Origin: Hathewaya proteolytica DSM 3090
GTDB lineage: Bacteria; Bacillota; Clostridia; Clostridiales; Clostridiaceae
Direction: 5' to 3'
DNA length: 64,000 nt
NCBI RefSeq assembly: GCF_900142225.1
Contig: NZ_FRAD01000017.1
Coordinates: 1 to 64,000, forward strand
A program made the position numbers and the translations under genes. Position 1 is the first letter of the stretch. The number at the start of each line of letters is the position of its first letter. The notes under the pieces were generated by a model, which was given only the letters and a program-made list of their open reading frames with translations, was not told the DNA's origin and did not search any database. Below, piece by piece: positions 26,981 through 35,570 of this stretch.

Positions 26981-28090
26981 TTGTTCGATGTGGTAAAAGG
27001 TATAGGATTATTACTATTGACTCTGGGCATGTTTTCAGTGTTCAGCTTCAAAGCACCAAAGGGAAGTAAAGCTATGTCTGGACTTGCCAATGCAGCGGTG
27101 GCTACGTTTCTTGTAGAGGCAATACACAGATATATAAGCGGAGATTTTATTGGAGTTCAATTTTTGGCACAAGTAGGAACAGTTTCAGGCAGTATGGGAG
27201 GCGTGGCGGCAGCAATACTTGTACCTATAGCCATGGGTGTAACACCAGTGTACGCTGTAGTTGCAGGTGTGGCCTTAGGCGGTTTTGGAATTTTGCCTGG
27301 ATTCTTTGCGGGCTACATAGTTGGACTTATAGCGCCAATTATGGAGAAAAAGTTGCCAGAAGGACTGGACGTAGTTGTAGGGGCTATACTTATAGCACCA
27401 CTGGCTAGAGGGCTTGCCATATTAATAAATCCAGTGGTAGATATGACTCTTGTAAGTATAGGAAACATGATATCTGTAGCGGCAGATCAATCGCCCATTG
27501 TTATGGGATTCCTTTTAGGAGGAATAATGAAGATGATATGTACTTCACCGCTAAGTTCCATGGCCATAACAGCAATGTTGGGTTTGAGGGGCTTGGCAAT
27601 GGGTATAGCGGCCATAGCTTGTGTAGGTGGTTCTTTCACTAATGGAATCATATTCAAAAAATTGAAACTTGGAAACAATAGCAACGTAATAGCGGTAATG
27701 TTGGAACCTTTGACCCAGGCACATATAATAACTAAAAACCCCGTGCCTATTTATTGCTCAAACTTCTTTGGCGGAGGACTATCTGGTTTAGCAGCTGCCT
27801 ACTTTGGTATAATAAACAATGCCCCAGGAACGGCGTCTCCAATACCAGGTCTTTTAGCACCTTTTGCTTTCAATAAGCCTATGAACGTAATCCTTGCAAT
27901 AGCTTTTGCAGCACTAGGTGGAACTGTATCCGGATACATTGGTGCTAAAATCTTTGCAGCTATTAGAAGAAAGAACGGAACAGTAGTAGTTGCAAATACT
28001 TCAGATGAAAAAGAAGTATACGAGAAAAAAGAAGTATATGATAAAAAAGTAGATACCATAGAGCTAAAAGGAAGCAATGTTTTAAACTAG
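26981..28090 (+). CDS. Orphan PTS EIIC_2-type membrane protein
   Basis: This ~369-residue protein has about nine hydrophobic segments and the PTS_EIIC_2 family signature (GGIMKMICTSPLSSMAITAM, then AFAALGGTVSGYIGAKIF). The family is classed with sugar PTS membrane subunits. No EIIA, EIIB or sugar enzyme gene is nearby, and its substrate is unknown. A TTG at 26981 is the preferred start, since AAAGGAG lies 8 bases upstream; a GTG at 26972 overlaps that site. The C-terminal tail contains EKEVYEKKEVYDKK, a small internal repeat. It is preceded by phased repeats and followed by a strong terminator. Confidence 0.75.
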   Translation: MFDVVKGIGLLLLTLGMFSVFSFKAPKGSKAMSGLANAAVATFLVEAIHRYISGDFIGVQFLAQVGTVSGSMGGVAAAILVPIAMGVTPVYAVVAGVALGGFGILPGFFAGYIVGLIAPIMEKKLPEGLDVVVGAILIAPLARGLAILINPVVDMTLVSIGNMISVAADQSPIVMGFLLGGIMKMICTSPLSSMAITAMLGLRGLAMGIAAIACVGGSFTNGIIFKKLKLGNNSNVIAVMLEPLTQAHIITKNPVPIYCSNFFGGGLSGLAAAYFGIINNAPGTASPIPGLLAPFAFNKPMNVILAIAFAALGGTVSGYIGAKIFAAIRRKNGTVVVANTSDEKEVYEKKEVYDKKVDTIELKGSNVLN

Positions 28091-28106
28091 AATGTTAAAT
28101 TCCTTG

Positions 28107-28143
28107 AGACTATCTTAAAATAATTTTAAGATAGTCTTTTTTT
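28107..28143 (+). terminator. Strong terminator after EIIC_2 gene
   Basis: AGACTATCTTAAAA pairs perfectly with TTTTAAGATAGTCT, followed by a run of T. Confidence 0.95.
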
Positions 28144-28240
28144 ATGGTATCATTATCTTATGGGGATAAAGCAAAATTTGTTATTGAAGTATGCTTGTAT
28201 ACAATGATTTTTTTGTGAAATTATATAAAGGATGGTGTGC

Positions 28241-28981
28241 ATGATGTGGCAAGGATTTAAAGAATTAGTTTTAACGGATAAAATACGTGAAAACAAAGAA
28301 GTAACATCGTTTTATTTCAAGGCTGTTGATGGCGGTAAGCTTCAGCTTCACAAACCAGGTCAATTTCTGCCAATCGATGTTAATTCTAAGGATGAAAAGT
28401 ACAAAAGTGCTATGAGAACGTACAGTTTGTCTATGAAACCTAATGAGGAGATTTACAGAATCAGTGTAAAAAAAGTGGAGGGAGGGCTTATAAGCACTTA
28501 TCTCACCGATGAATTTAAGGTGGGAGACGTGATAAAGGCTTTGCCACCTACGGGAAAGTTTGTCTTAAATGAAAACAGCAATAAACCTCTTGTTTTACTT
28601 TCAGGTGGTATAGGAATAACACCACTACTATCCATGTTATATGAAGCAGTGAATTCAAAGAGGGAGATAATTTTTGTTCAGGCAGTGCAGAATAGCTCTG
28701 TCCAAACCTTTGGGGATGACATAAAAAATCTTCAAAAATATTATGGAAACCTTAAATCCATAGTGTTTTATAGCAAACCTTTACCAGAGGATATTGTGCA
28801 TGAAGACTATGATTTTGAAGGTTATCTAACAGAACAGTGGATAAAAGACAATTTACCTTGGGATGGTGACTTTTATTTCTGCGGTCCACCACCATTTATG
28901 AGTAATATCGAAAACGCTTTAAAGGCCATGGCCGTGAAAGAAGAGAATATAAATTTTGAATTCTTTGGTTCAGGAAAGTAA
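28241..28981 (+). CDS. FAD/NAD(P)-binding ferredoxin-reductase-like protein
   Basis: The 246-residue flavoprotein has the FNR-type FAD motif MRTYSLS near residue 67, the NAD(P) motif LLSGGIGITPLLSMLYEA and the C-terminal FYFCGPPPFMSNIENAL. It resembles the reductase part of flavohemoglobins. No globin or 2Fe-2S domain is attached, so its electron acceptor must be a separate protein. ATG at 28241, 8 bases after AAAGGA, is preferred over the ATG at 28232 inside that site. A thioredoxin gene and a Crp-type regulator follow, suggesting a redox role. Confidence 0.85.
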   Translation: MMWQGFKELVLTDKIRENKEVTSFYFKAVDGGKLQLHKPGQFLPIDVNSKDEKYKSAMRTYSLSMKPNEEIYRISVKKVEGGLISTYLTDEFKVGDVIKALPPTGKFVLNENSNKPLVLLSGGIGITPLLSMLYEAVNSKREIIFVQAVQNSSVQTFGDDIKNLQKYYGNLKSIVFYSKPLPEDIVHEDYDFEGYLTEQWIKDNLPWDGDFYFCGPPPFMSNIENALKAMAVKEENINFEFFGSGK

Positions 28982-29107
28982 AGTTGTATACTGTTCTGTG
29001 ATTAAGTCACTGATTAATAATAATAATAGTGTATAATAAGAGTATAAACAAATGAAACAAGACAAACAATAAAAATAAAATATATTATATATTAAGGAGA
29101 GGATATT

Positions 29108-29419
29108 ATGTCAGCACTACACATCACAAACGAAAATTTTGAATCAGAGGTAATGAACTCTGATAAACCAGTATTGATAGACTTTTGGGCATCTTGGTGT
29201 GGACCTTGCCAGAGACTTTTGCCAGTAATAGAGGAATTGGCAGATGAGGTTACAGAGGCGAAGATATGCAAGGTGAACGTAGACGAACAACGTGACTTGG
29301 CAAAGAAATTCAGAGTTATGAGCATACCTACACTTGTAGTAATTAAAAACGGAAATGTGGTTACTTCATCTGCAGGATTTAGAGAAAAGGATGAGATTCT
29401 TAAATTATTAGGCTTATAA
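29108..29419 (+). CDS. trxA: Thioredoxin
   Basis: This 103-residue thioredoxin has the redox site WCGPC (Cys31, Cys34), the FWASWCGPCQ context, the cis-Pro in MSIPTLVVI and the GFREKDEI end. It reduces protein disulfides. An AAGGAGAGG site precedes the ATG. It has its own upstream region and lies convergent with a Crp/Fnr-type gene, with which it shares a hairpin. No adjacent thioredoxin reductase was seen. Confidence 0.95.
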   Translation: MSALHITNENFESEVMNSDKPVLIDFWASWCGPCQRLLPVIEELADEVTEAKICKVNVDEQRDLAKKFRVMSIPTLVVIKNGNVVTSSAGFREKDEILKLLGL

Positions 29420-29456
29420 TAAACAGTTAACTTGAAATAAAATTGGATTTAAAAAA

Positions 29457-29520
29457 AGGGAAGATAAGCGCAAGGCTTGCTAGATACTTATAGCAAACTG
29501 CGCAATCTTCCCTTATTTGT
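29457..29520. terminator. Long hairpin shared by trxA and the Crp-type gene
   Basis: AAGGGAAGAT pairs with ATCTTCCCTT, GCGCA with TGCGC and TTGCTA with TAGCAA, with T-rich flanks on both sides. The stop codon of the minus-strand Crp-type gene (29488-29490) lies in its loop, so the hairpin also encodes that protein's last residues. Confidence 0.8.
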
Positions 29521-30162
29521 TATGGTAATTTTGCCACGTGATAAACCTACCATGCCTTCATTGGAAAAATATTTTAGCATTCTTGACACCACTTCCCTTG
29601 CAGAACCTACGTGTTTTGCAATCTCTTCGTGGGTGATGTATAAAATATCACTGCCAGTATTCAAACTTTCATCTAATAAAAATGATGCAAGTCGTTTGTC
29701 AAAGCTTGTGAAAAGGATTTGTTGCATTGACCACATAACATCGGAAAATCTTTCCGTGGCCAATTTGTAGGCATAGAGTTCAACATGCATATTTTCTTTA
29801 AATAGCTGAGAAAAAGTCAGAGAATCTATTTCTAATATGTAACATTCAGATTGGGCTACAATGTACACGTCAAAGTTGATAGTCTTAAGAACGCAAGAAG
29901 CGGAGAATACGCACACTTCTCCGGGTTCAATTCTGTAAAGTGTTACTTCTCTTCCATCCTCTGAAGTCATATAGATTCGAAGGGTACCAGTCTTTACAAT
30001 TATCAACCCCACACATTCACTATTATAGCCGGTTATGGACTGGCCTTTTTCATAGTGTCCAACAGTAGAACTAGAAATCAGTAAATTCTTCTGCTCTTCA
30101 GTTAAGTCATGCCAAAATGGCAATCTGCTCTCTAGAAATTCAATATTATCATTTTTAACCAA
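29488..30162 (-). CDS. Crp/Fnr family transcriptional regulator
   Basis: The 224-residue regulator has a cyclic-nucleotide-binding-like beta-barrel (GLIIVKTGTLRIYMTSEDGR, IEPGEVCVFSASCVL), a long dimer helix and a C-terminal Crp helix-turn-helix (ITHEEIAKHVGSAREVVSRM). It has no N-terminal Cys cluster for an Fe-S centre. The barrel has Cys residues in GEVCVFSASC that might respond to redox. The start is TTG, 9 bases after AGGGGGA. It is convergent to trxA. Target genes are unknown, but nearby redox genes are candidates. Confidence 0.85.
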   Translation of the reverse strand: MVKNDNIEFLESRLPFWHDLTEEQKNLLISSSTVGHYEKGQSITGYNSECVGLIIVKTGTLRIYMTSEDGREVTLYRIEPGEVCVFSASCVLKTINFDVYIVAQSECYILEIDSLTFSQLFKENMHVELYAYKLATERFSDVMWSMQQILFTSFDKRLASFLLDESLNTGSDILYITHEEIAKHVGSAREVVSRMLKYFSNEGMVGLSRGKITITNKGRLRSLL

Positions 30163-30294
30163 GATTAATTCCCCCTTATAGTTTAATGATACCTTGCGTC
30201 AAGGAAAATATCAACAGTGCTTAAAAAGAGGGGTAATTATGGATATAAAAATATGATATAATAATTCTAATGTTATGGATTTGGAGGGGATTTA

Positions 30295-33255
30295 ATGAAT
30301 TATAACAGCTTAGTTGAAGAGACATTATTATATAATATAGAACCAAAATCAGTTGAAGAAATAGATCCTATATCAGATGATATAATGGGGGCTTCCAAGG
30401 CGGCTTTTATAGATTCAAGAACAAATTGTAAAAATTTCTTAATGCCTAAATTGTTGATAAATGATAACAAGAAGGGCATTAAGGTATTAAATTATATAGA
30501 ATCACAGCTTAAAAGCTGCAATGAGTTTATGATATCTGTAGCATTTATAACTAGTAGTGGTCTTATAACTTTGATTCAAATTTTAGACGAACTTAAAAAT
30601 AGGGGGATTAAGGGTAGAATAATAACTACTGACTATTTGAATTTCAGTGAGCCTAAGGCTTTACGAAAATTATTAAGTTTTAGCAACATATCAGTAAGGG
30701 TGTATACAAAAGAAGAATTTCATACTAAGGGATATATTTTTAAATATGATGATTACTACAAATTTGTGGTAGGTAGTTCAAATTTAACCCAAAAAGCACT
30801 TACAAAGAATAAGGAATGGAATGTAACGGTATCATCATTAGAAAATGGGGCTTTGAGTGACGAGGTGTTAAATGAGTTTAAATTTATGTGGAAAGACTCA
30901 ATTGAGCTTACTGAAGAGTGGATAAGTTCCTATGAAGAACTATACAGACAACAGAGGAGCTTTGCAAAGAAGAGCTTGGTACCTAGATTGGAACAATACA
31001 AGCTGAAACCAAACAGAATGCAGGCAGAGGCTATATGTTCATTAAAAAATCTTAGAGAGAACCACAAAGAAAAGGCATTGTTAATATCAGCTACGGGAAC
31101 TGGAAAAACATATCTTTCGGCTTTTGATGTGAGAGAGTTTAATCCTAAAAGGGCATTGTTCATAGTTCACAGAGAACAGATTGCTAGACAGGCTATGGAA
31201 AGTTATAGGAATGTATTTGGAGACACAAGAACCATGGGAATATTATCTGGTGTATCAAAGGAAGTACATTGTGACTTTATATTTTGCACTGTGCAAACTT
31301 TGAGCAAGGAGGAAACTCTTGGGTGCTTTAAACCAGATGAATTTGATTATATTGTAATAGATGAAGTGCACAAGGCGGGGGCATCATCTTACCATAGAAT
31401 ATTTGAATACTTTAAACCTAAGTTCTTGCTGGGGATGACTGCCACCCCAGAAAGAAATGATGATTTTAATATTTTTGAGTTGTTTGATTATAATATTGCT
31501 TATGAAATAAGGCTAAAGCAAGCTTTAGAAAATGATCTGCTTTGTCCATTTCATTATTTTGGAATATCTGATATAAATGTTGATGGTGTGGAGATGACGG
31601 ACAATACGGAGTTTAGATATTTGGTTCAAGATGAAAGAGTGGAGCACATAATTGAAAAAATTAATTTCTATGGATATTACGGTGATAGAGTAAAGGGGTT
31701 AGTTTTTTGTAGCAATAAAAATGAAGCTAGGGAATTATCTATTAAATTCAATGAACGCGGATATAGAACTTTGGCTCTTACTGGGGATGATAGCCAAAGT
31801 GTACGTGAAGAAGCCATTGAAAGAGTGGAACAGGACAGCAACGAAAATGCTCTGGACTATATATTTACGGTGGATATATTTAATGAAGGTGTTGATATAC
31901 CAGTTATTAATCAGGTTGTAATGCTTCGGCCTACAAAGTCATCTATAATTTTTGTTCAACAGCTTGGAAGAGGGCTTAGAAAAAATCCATCAAAAGAGTA
32001 TGTAGTTGTCATCGATTTTGTGGGTAATTACAATAATAATTTCATGATTCCCATAGCTTTATCAGGGGACAGAACTTATAACAAGGACAATATTAGAAGA
32101 TATGTAGTTGAAGGAAGTAGGATTATACCGGGGTGTTCTACTATAAATTTTGATGAAGTAGCTCGAAAAAGAATTTTTGAAGCCATCGATAAAGCTAATT
32201 TTTCTGAGGTAAAGCTGATTAAGGAAAAGTATATTGCATTGAAAAATAAAATAGGATATATTCCTAGTTTAATGGACTTTGAGCGTTACGATGAAATAGA
32301 TCCTTTAAGAATTTTCGAAAACAAATCCCTTGGAACTTATCATAGGTTTTTGTGTAAGTATGATGAAGAATATAAGATTAAATTAGACGATGGGGAGCAG
32401 TTGTTCATAGAATTTATATCAAAAAAACTTTGTTGTGGGAAGCGTCCGCATGAGCTTTTGCTTATTAAACTTTGTCTAGAACAGACTACAAGTTTAATGG
32501 GTAAGCTAAAATTGAAATTAATGGAAAAATATAATATAAGTTTTACATCTCATACGGAGCTATCTGTAGTTAATATGCTTACTAATGAATTTCCAGTAGG
32601 TACAGGTAAAAAAACATATGAGAAATGTATATTCATTGAAAAGTATGAAAATGACTATAGAGTATCATCCTCTTTTAAAGGTATGTTAGAGAACCGTGAT
32701 TTTAAAAATATGGTTAATGAACTTGTAGACTTTGGTTTGAATAGATTTGAAAAGCAATACATCAACAGATATATGAGCACTAATTTTACTCTCTATGAAA
32801 AATATACATATGAGGATGTATGCTGGCTCTTAGAATGGGAAAAATGCGAGGTAGCCACTAATATTGGTGGATATAAATTTAACAGCAAAACAAAAACTTA
32901 TCCAGTTTTCATAAATTATGATAAAGATGATGATATTCAAGCATCCATTAACTATCATGATAGATTCCTTTCACAGAATGAGATTATTGCTATTTCAAAA
33001 TCAGGAAGAAGTCCTGAATCACCGGATGTTAGGCAAGCTTATAGCGCGGAAAGGGATCATGTTTGCATGCATCTGTTTGTGAGAAAAAATAAGGATGACA
33101 AGATTTCCAAGGAATTTTACTATCTTGGAAGGATAAATACTGTTGGAACTCCTAACCCAATCATCATGAAGGAGGCAAACAAAAAAGCGGTGGAGATAAA
33201 GTATATTTTGCATACTGCTGTTAGAGATGATATTTATGAATATATATGTAGTTAG
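30295..33255 (+). CDS. PLD nuclease-like / SF2 helicase / DUF3427-like protein
   Basis: This 986-residue protein joins three parts. Residues ~30-200 are a phospholipase-D/HKD-like domain (FHTKGYIFKYDD, then VVGSSNLTQKALTKNKEWNV). Residues ~240-600 are an SF2 helicase (ISATGTGKTYLSAFD, VIDEVHKAGASSY, LGMTATPERND, QQLGRGLRKNPSKEY). The C-terminal ~350 residues resemble DUF3427 (WEKCEVATNIGGYKFN, AISKSGRSPESPDVRQAYSA). The family is widespread and a role in DNA processing or phage defence is plausible but not shown. A GGAGGGG site precedes the ATG. It stands alone between unrelated genes. Confidence 0.88.
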   Translation: MNYNSLVEETLLYNIEPKSVEEIDPISDDIMGASKAAFIDSRTNCKNFLMPKLLINDNKKGIKVLNYIESQLKSCNEFMISVAFITSSGLITLIQILDELKNRGIKGRIITTDYLNFSEPKALRKLLSFSNISVRVYTKEEFHTKGYIFKYDDYYKFVVGSSNLTQKALTKNKEWNVTVSSLENGALSDEVLNEFKFMWKDSIELTEEWISSYEELYRQQRSFAKKSLVPRLEQYKLKPNRMQAEAICSLKNLRENHKEKALLISATGTGKTYLSAFDVREFNPKRALFIVHREQIARQAMESYRNVFGDTRTMGILSGVSKEVHCDFIFCTVQTLSKEETLGCFKPDEFDYIVIDEVHKAGASSYHRIFEYFKPKFLLGMTATPERNDDFNIFELFDYNIAYEIRLKQALENDLLCPFHYFGISDINVDGVEMTDNTEFRYLVQDERVEHIIEKINFYGYYGDRVKGLVFCSNKNEARELSIKFNERGYRTLALTGDDSQSVREEAIERVEQDSNENALDYIFTVDIFNEGVDIPVINQVVMLRPTKSSIIFVQQLGRGLRKNPSKEYVVVIDFVGNYNNNFMIPIALSGDRTYNKDNIRRYVVEGSRIIPGCSTINFDEVARKRIFEAIDKANFSEVKLIKEKYIALKNKIGYIPSLMDFERYDEIDPLRIFENKSLGTYHRFLCKYDEEYKIKLDDGEQLFIEFISKKLCCGKRPHELLLIKLCLEQTTSLMGKLKLKLMEKYNISFTSHTELSVVNMLTNEFPVGTGKKTYEKCIFIEKYENDYRVSSSFKGMLENRDFKNMVNELVDFGLNRFEKQYINRYMSTNFTLYEKYTYEDVCWLLEWEKCEVATNIGGYKFNSKTKTYPVFINYDKDDDIQASINYHDRFLSQNEIIAISKSGRSPESPDVRQAYSAERDHVCMHLFVRKNKDDKISKEFYYLGRINTVGTPNPIIMKEANKKAVEIKYILHTAVRDDIYEYICS

Positions 33256-33343
33256 TGAATAGAATAATCATTGCAGAATTAAAAAGGTTAGAATGGGGAA
33301 AGCTAATTGAGTAAAATGCTTAACTTGGAATCGGAGGTTTGCA

Positions 33344-34195
33344 ATGGAAGAGAAGAAAAAACTAAAGAAGAACAATGGTACTGCTAGAGTATTCAAAATC
33401 GTATTTGCGATTTCGTTGTTTGCTGTGATGGGAGTATTTGCGGATAAGGTTATCCATGGTAATCTAACTAAAGTAAGCCCAATACTTTCAAACTCAACGG
33501 AGACAAAAAATTGGGGCTTGGGCGGATTTAAAACTCAGGGGCAGCAACCAACGGGAACAGCATCTGTAGGAGAGATGAAAAAGTACAATGCATATTATAT
33601 GGGAAGTGCAGATGAGAAGGTAGTTTACCTTACTTTCGATTGTGGCTATGAAAATGGCAACACTGAACCTATTTTAGATGCATTAAAGAAACATAATGCA
33701 CCAGGCACTTTTTTTGTAGTAGGACACTTTCTAGAGAGTGCACCAGAAATGGTAAAGAGAATGGTAGCCGAGGGCCACGCCGTGGGAAATCACACATACC
33801 ACCATCCAGATATGGCCAGGATTTCAGATGAAGTTCAGTTCAAAAAAGAATTGGAAAGTGTTTCTGAAAAGTTTAAAGAGATCATAGGCAAGGATATTGA
33901 AACATATTACAGACCACCGCAGGGGAAATACAATATAAATAATTTGAAGATGGCAGATAAATTTGGTTATAAAACTTTCTTTTGGAGTCTAGCGTATGCA
34001 GATTGGAACCAAAATAGTCAACCGTCCAGAGAAACTGCTATGAGTAAGCTGACTGAAAGGATACATCCAGGCGCTGTGGTTTTGTTACACAACACGTCTA
34101 AGACCAACGGAGAAGTATTAGATGACCTTCTTACAAAATGGGAAGAAATGGGGTATACCTTTAAACCTTTATCACATTTAATAAATAGTAAATAA
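33344..34195 (+). CDS. pdaA: PdaA-type polysaccharide deacetylase
   Basis: The 283-residue protein has an N-terminal membrane anchor or signal (residues ~20-40) and a NodB deacetylase domain: YLTFDCGYENGNTEPILDAL, GNHTYHHPDMARIS, TYYRPPQGKYN and AVVLLHNTS. The TFDxGYENG form is typical of PdaA, the N-acetylmuramic acid deacetylase needed for muramic-delta-lactam in spore cortex. This suggests a spore former. GGAGG precedes the ATG. It is monocistronic, with a terminator after it. Confidence 0.88.
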   Translation: MEEKKKLKKNNGTARVFKIVFAISLFAVMGVFADKVIHGNLTKVSPILSNSTETKNWGLGGFKTQGQQPTGTASVGEMKKYNAYYMGSADEKVVYLTFDCGYENGNTEPILDALKKHNAPGTFFVVGHFLESAPEMVKRMVAEGHAVGNHTYHHPDMARISDEVQFKKELESVSEKFKEIIGKDIETYYRPPQGKYNINNLKMADKFGYKTFFWSLAYADWNQNSQPSRETAMSKLTERIHPGAVVLLHNTSKTNGEVLDDLLTKWEEMGYTFKPLSHLINSK

Positions 34196-34199
34196 AATA

Positions 34200-34252
34200 A
34201 AACTGGTACCGATCACTAAGGTGTTTCTTAGTGGGGTATCAGTTTTTATTTT
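34200..34252 (+). terminator. Terminator after pdaA
   Basis: AAACTGGTACC pairs with GGTATCAGTTT, and the inner CACTAAG pairs with CTTAGTG, followed by TTATTTTTA. Confidence 0.85.
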
Positions 34253-34320
34253 TACTGAAAAATTTACCTAATAGATATTCTATCACTGCTATAGCCAAAA
34301 GAGCCACATATACTTTCCAT

Positions 34321-34719
34321 CTACAATTCTTTTGCGAGAGCTTCCATAGCTGGAATATCAGCAGGTGCCCATTTCAAGGAGCAAAGACATGGGCGTTTTA
34401 ACCATATAAGGGCGGCGTGCTCGGATTTTATAGGATGGCTATCATTTATTAGCTCGCAACGCACGGTGATCAGGTTAACTATAATATTTTCATATTCATG
34501 GACATTGTGGTTGAATATTTCTAATGCCTTTATATCACAATTTAATTCTTCCTTTATTTCCCGGACAATGGCTTCTTTTAAATCTTCATATTTTTCAACC
34601 TTACCCCCTGGAAATTCCCAAAGGTTTCCCATGGACATTGATGGAGAACGGAGGGCACAGAGAATTTCATTATTTTGGTTTTCTAAAATGGCGCCTACTA
34701 CTTGTATTGTCTTTTTCAT
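34321..34719 (-). CDS. Nudix hydrolase (MutT/8-oxo-dGTPase-like)
   Basis: The 132-residue protein has a Nudix box GKVEKYEDLKEAIVREIKEE with all acidic residues; the Gly after EE-L is Asn here. The opening KKTIQVVGAILENQNNEILC and the WEFPGGKVE context are those of MutT-like enzymes that clean damaged nucleotides such as 8-oxo-dGTP. The start is ambiguous among GTG 34728, ATG 34722 and ATG 34719; the last has the best spacing from AGGTGAG. It follows a membrane protein gene by about 15 bp. Confidence 0.85.
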   Translation of the reverse strand: MKKTIQVVGAILENQNNEILCALRSPSMSMGNLWEFPGGKVEKYEDLKEAIVREIKEELNCDIKALEIFNHNVHEYENIIVNLITVRCELINDSHPIKSEHAALIWLKRPCLCSLKWAPADIPAMEALAKEL

Positions 34720-34735
34720 CATACTCACCTACATT

Positions 34736-35356
34736 TTAATTATTGCTTTTTTCCATGAGAAATTTTTGGTTAGGTTCATAAACGTAGTAAGCTTCTGTTG
34801 GTCTTGTTTCATAAAGTTCGTTTTGTTCTCCTCTAAGGAAAAGATTAAGATGTTTTTTTACAAATGAAGAGATGGCATCTTCCCCAGAGATTTGAAATCC
34901 ATTGGCACCAGTTATTTTCATATCTAAGATGTAATCATTTGATGATATATATAATTTTCTGTTGGGTTTTGATGATGGCAATTCTTCTAACTTGCAATCT
35001 GGATTAAGCTTTATGTCTACAATATAGTTTTCACTGTTAATTTTCATGGATTTTGGCTTAACCTCAAAGTTTTTGGAAACTGCATAATCTAGGACAACAA
35101 ATGATGAGTCAATACAAAAATTTGTAAGCTTGCTTACGGAAAGATTCTTATCTAAATTTGCTGTTCCTGACACAGTTTTGTTTTCTTTATCTATGGAAAT
35201 TACAACATTCTTTGTGGCATCTATTGTTCCAGGGAACTTTAGTATTAGAATGAAGGATACTATGGCCATTATGGGGAAAAAAAAGAACATAAACTGCAAT
35301 GCTGATGTCTTAGCTGGTTTTAGTTTTTTACTTTTTACTTTATTTGATACTTTCAC
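34736..35356 (-). CDS. Single-pass membrane protein, unknown
   Basis: This 206-residue protein has a basic N-terminus, one transmembrane helix (about residues 20-40, FMFFFFPIMAIVSFILILKF) and a ~165-residue outer domain rich in Lys, Asn and Ser with beta-strand character. I do not recognise a family. It lies upstream of the Nudix gene on the same strand and is divergent from a large sensor kinase. Being membrane-anchored, it has no obvious link to nucleotide cleaning. Confidence 0.7.
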   Translation of the reverse strand: MKVSNKVKSKKLKPAKTSALQFMFFFFPIMAIVSFILILKFPGTIDATKNVVISIDKENKTVSGTANLDKNLSVSKLTNFCIDSSFVVLDYAVSKNFEVKPKSMKINSENYIVDIKLNPDCKLEELPSSKPNRKLYISSNDYILDMKITGANGFQISGEDAISSFVKKHLNLFLRGEQNELYETRPTEAYYVYEPNQKFLMEKSNN

Positions 35357-35570
35357 TCACTTCAACCTCCTAAAATGTATACTTATATATTTTATATTAT
35401 ACTATGTTCTATTGTAGGAGAATTACAGAAACATTACAAGAAGAATGTTATTTTTTTAGCAAATTGTCTAGAATTTTTTGAAGAGTTTGTCCTGTGAAAT
35501 ATTGAGTTTATATTTATTGCGTAGTATGATATAATTTGTGTGTTAATTATATAAGATAGGAAGGTTACCA

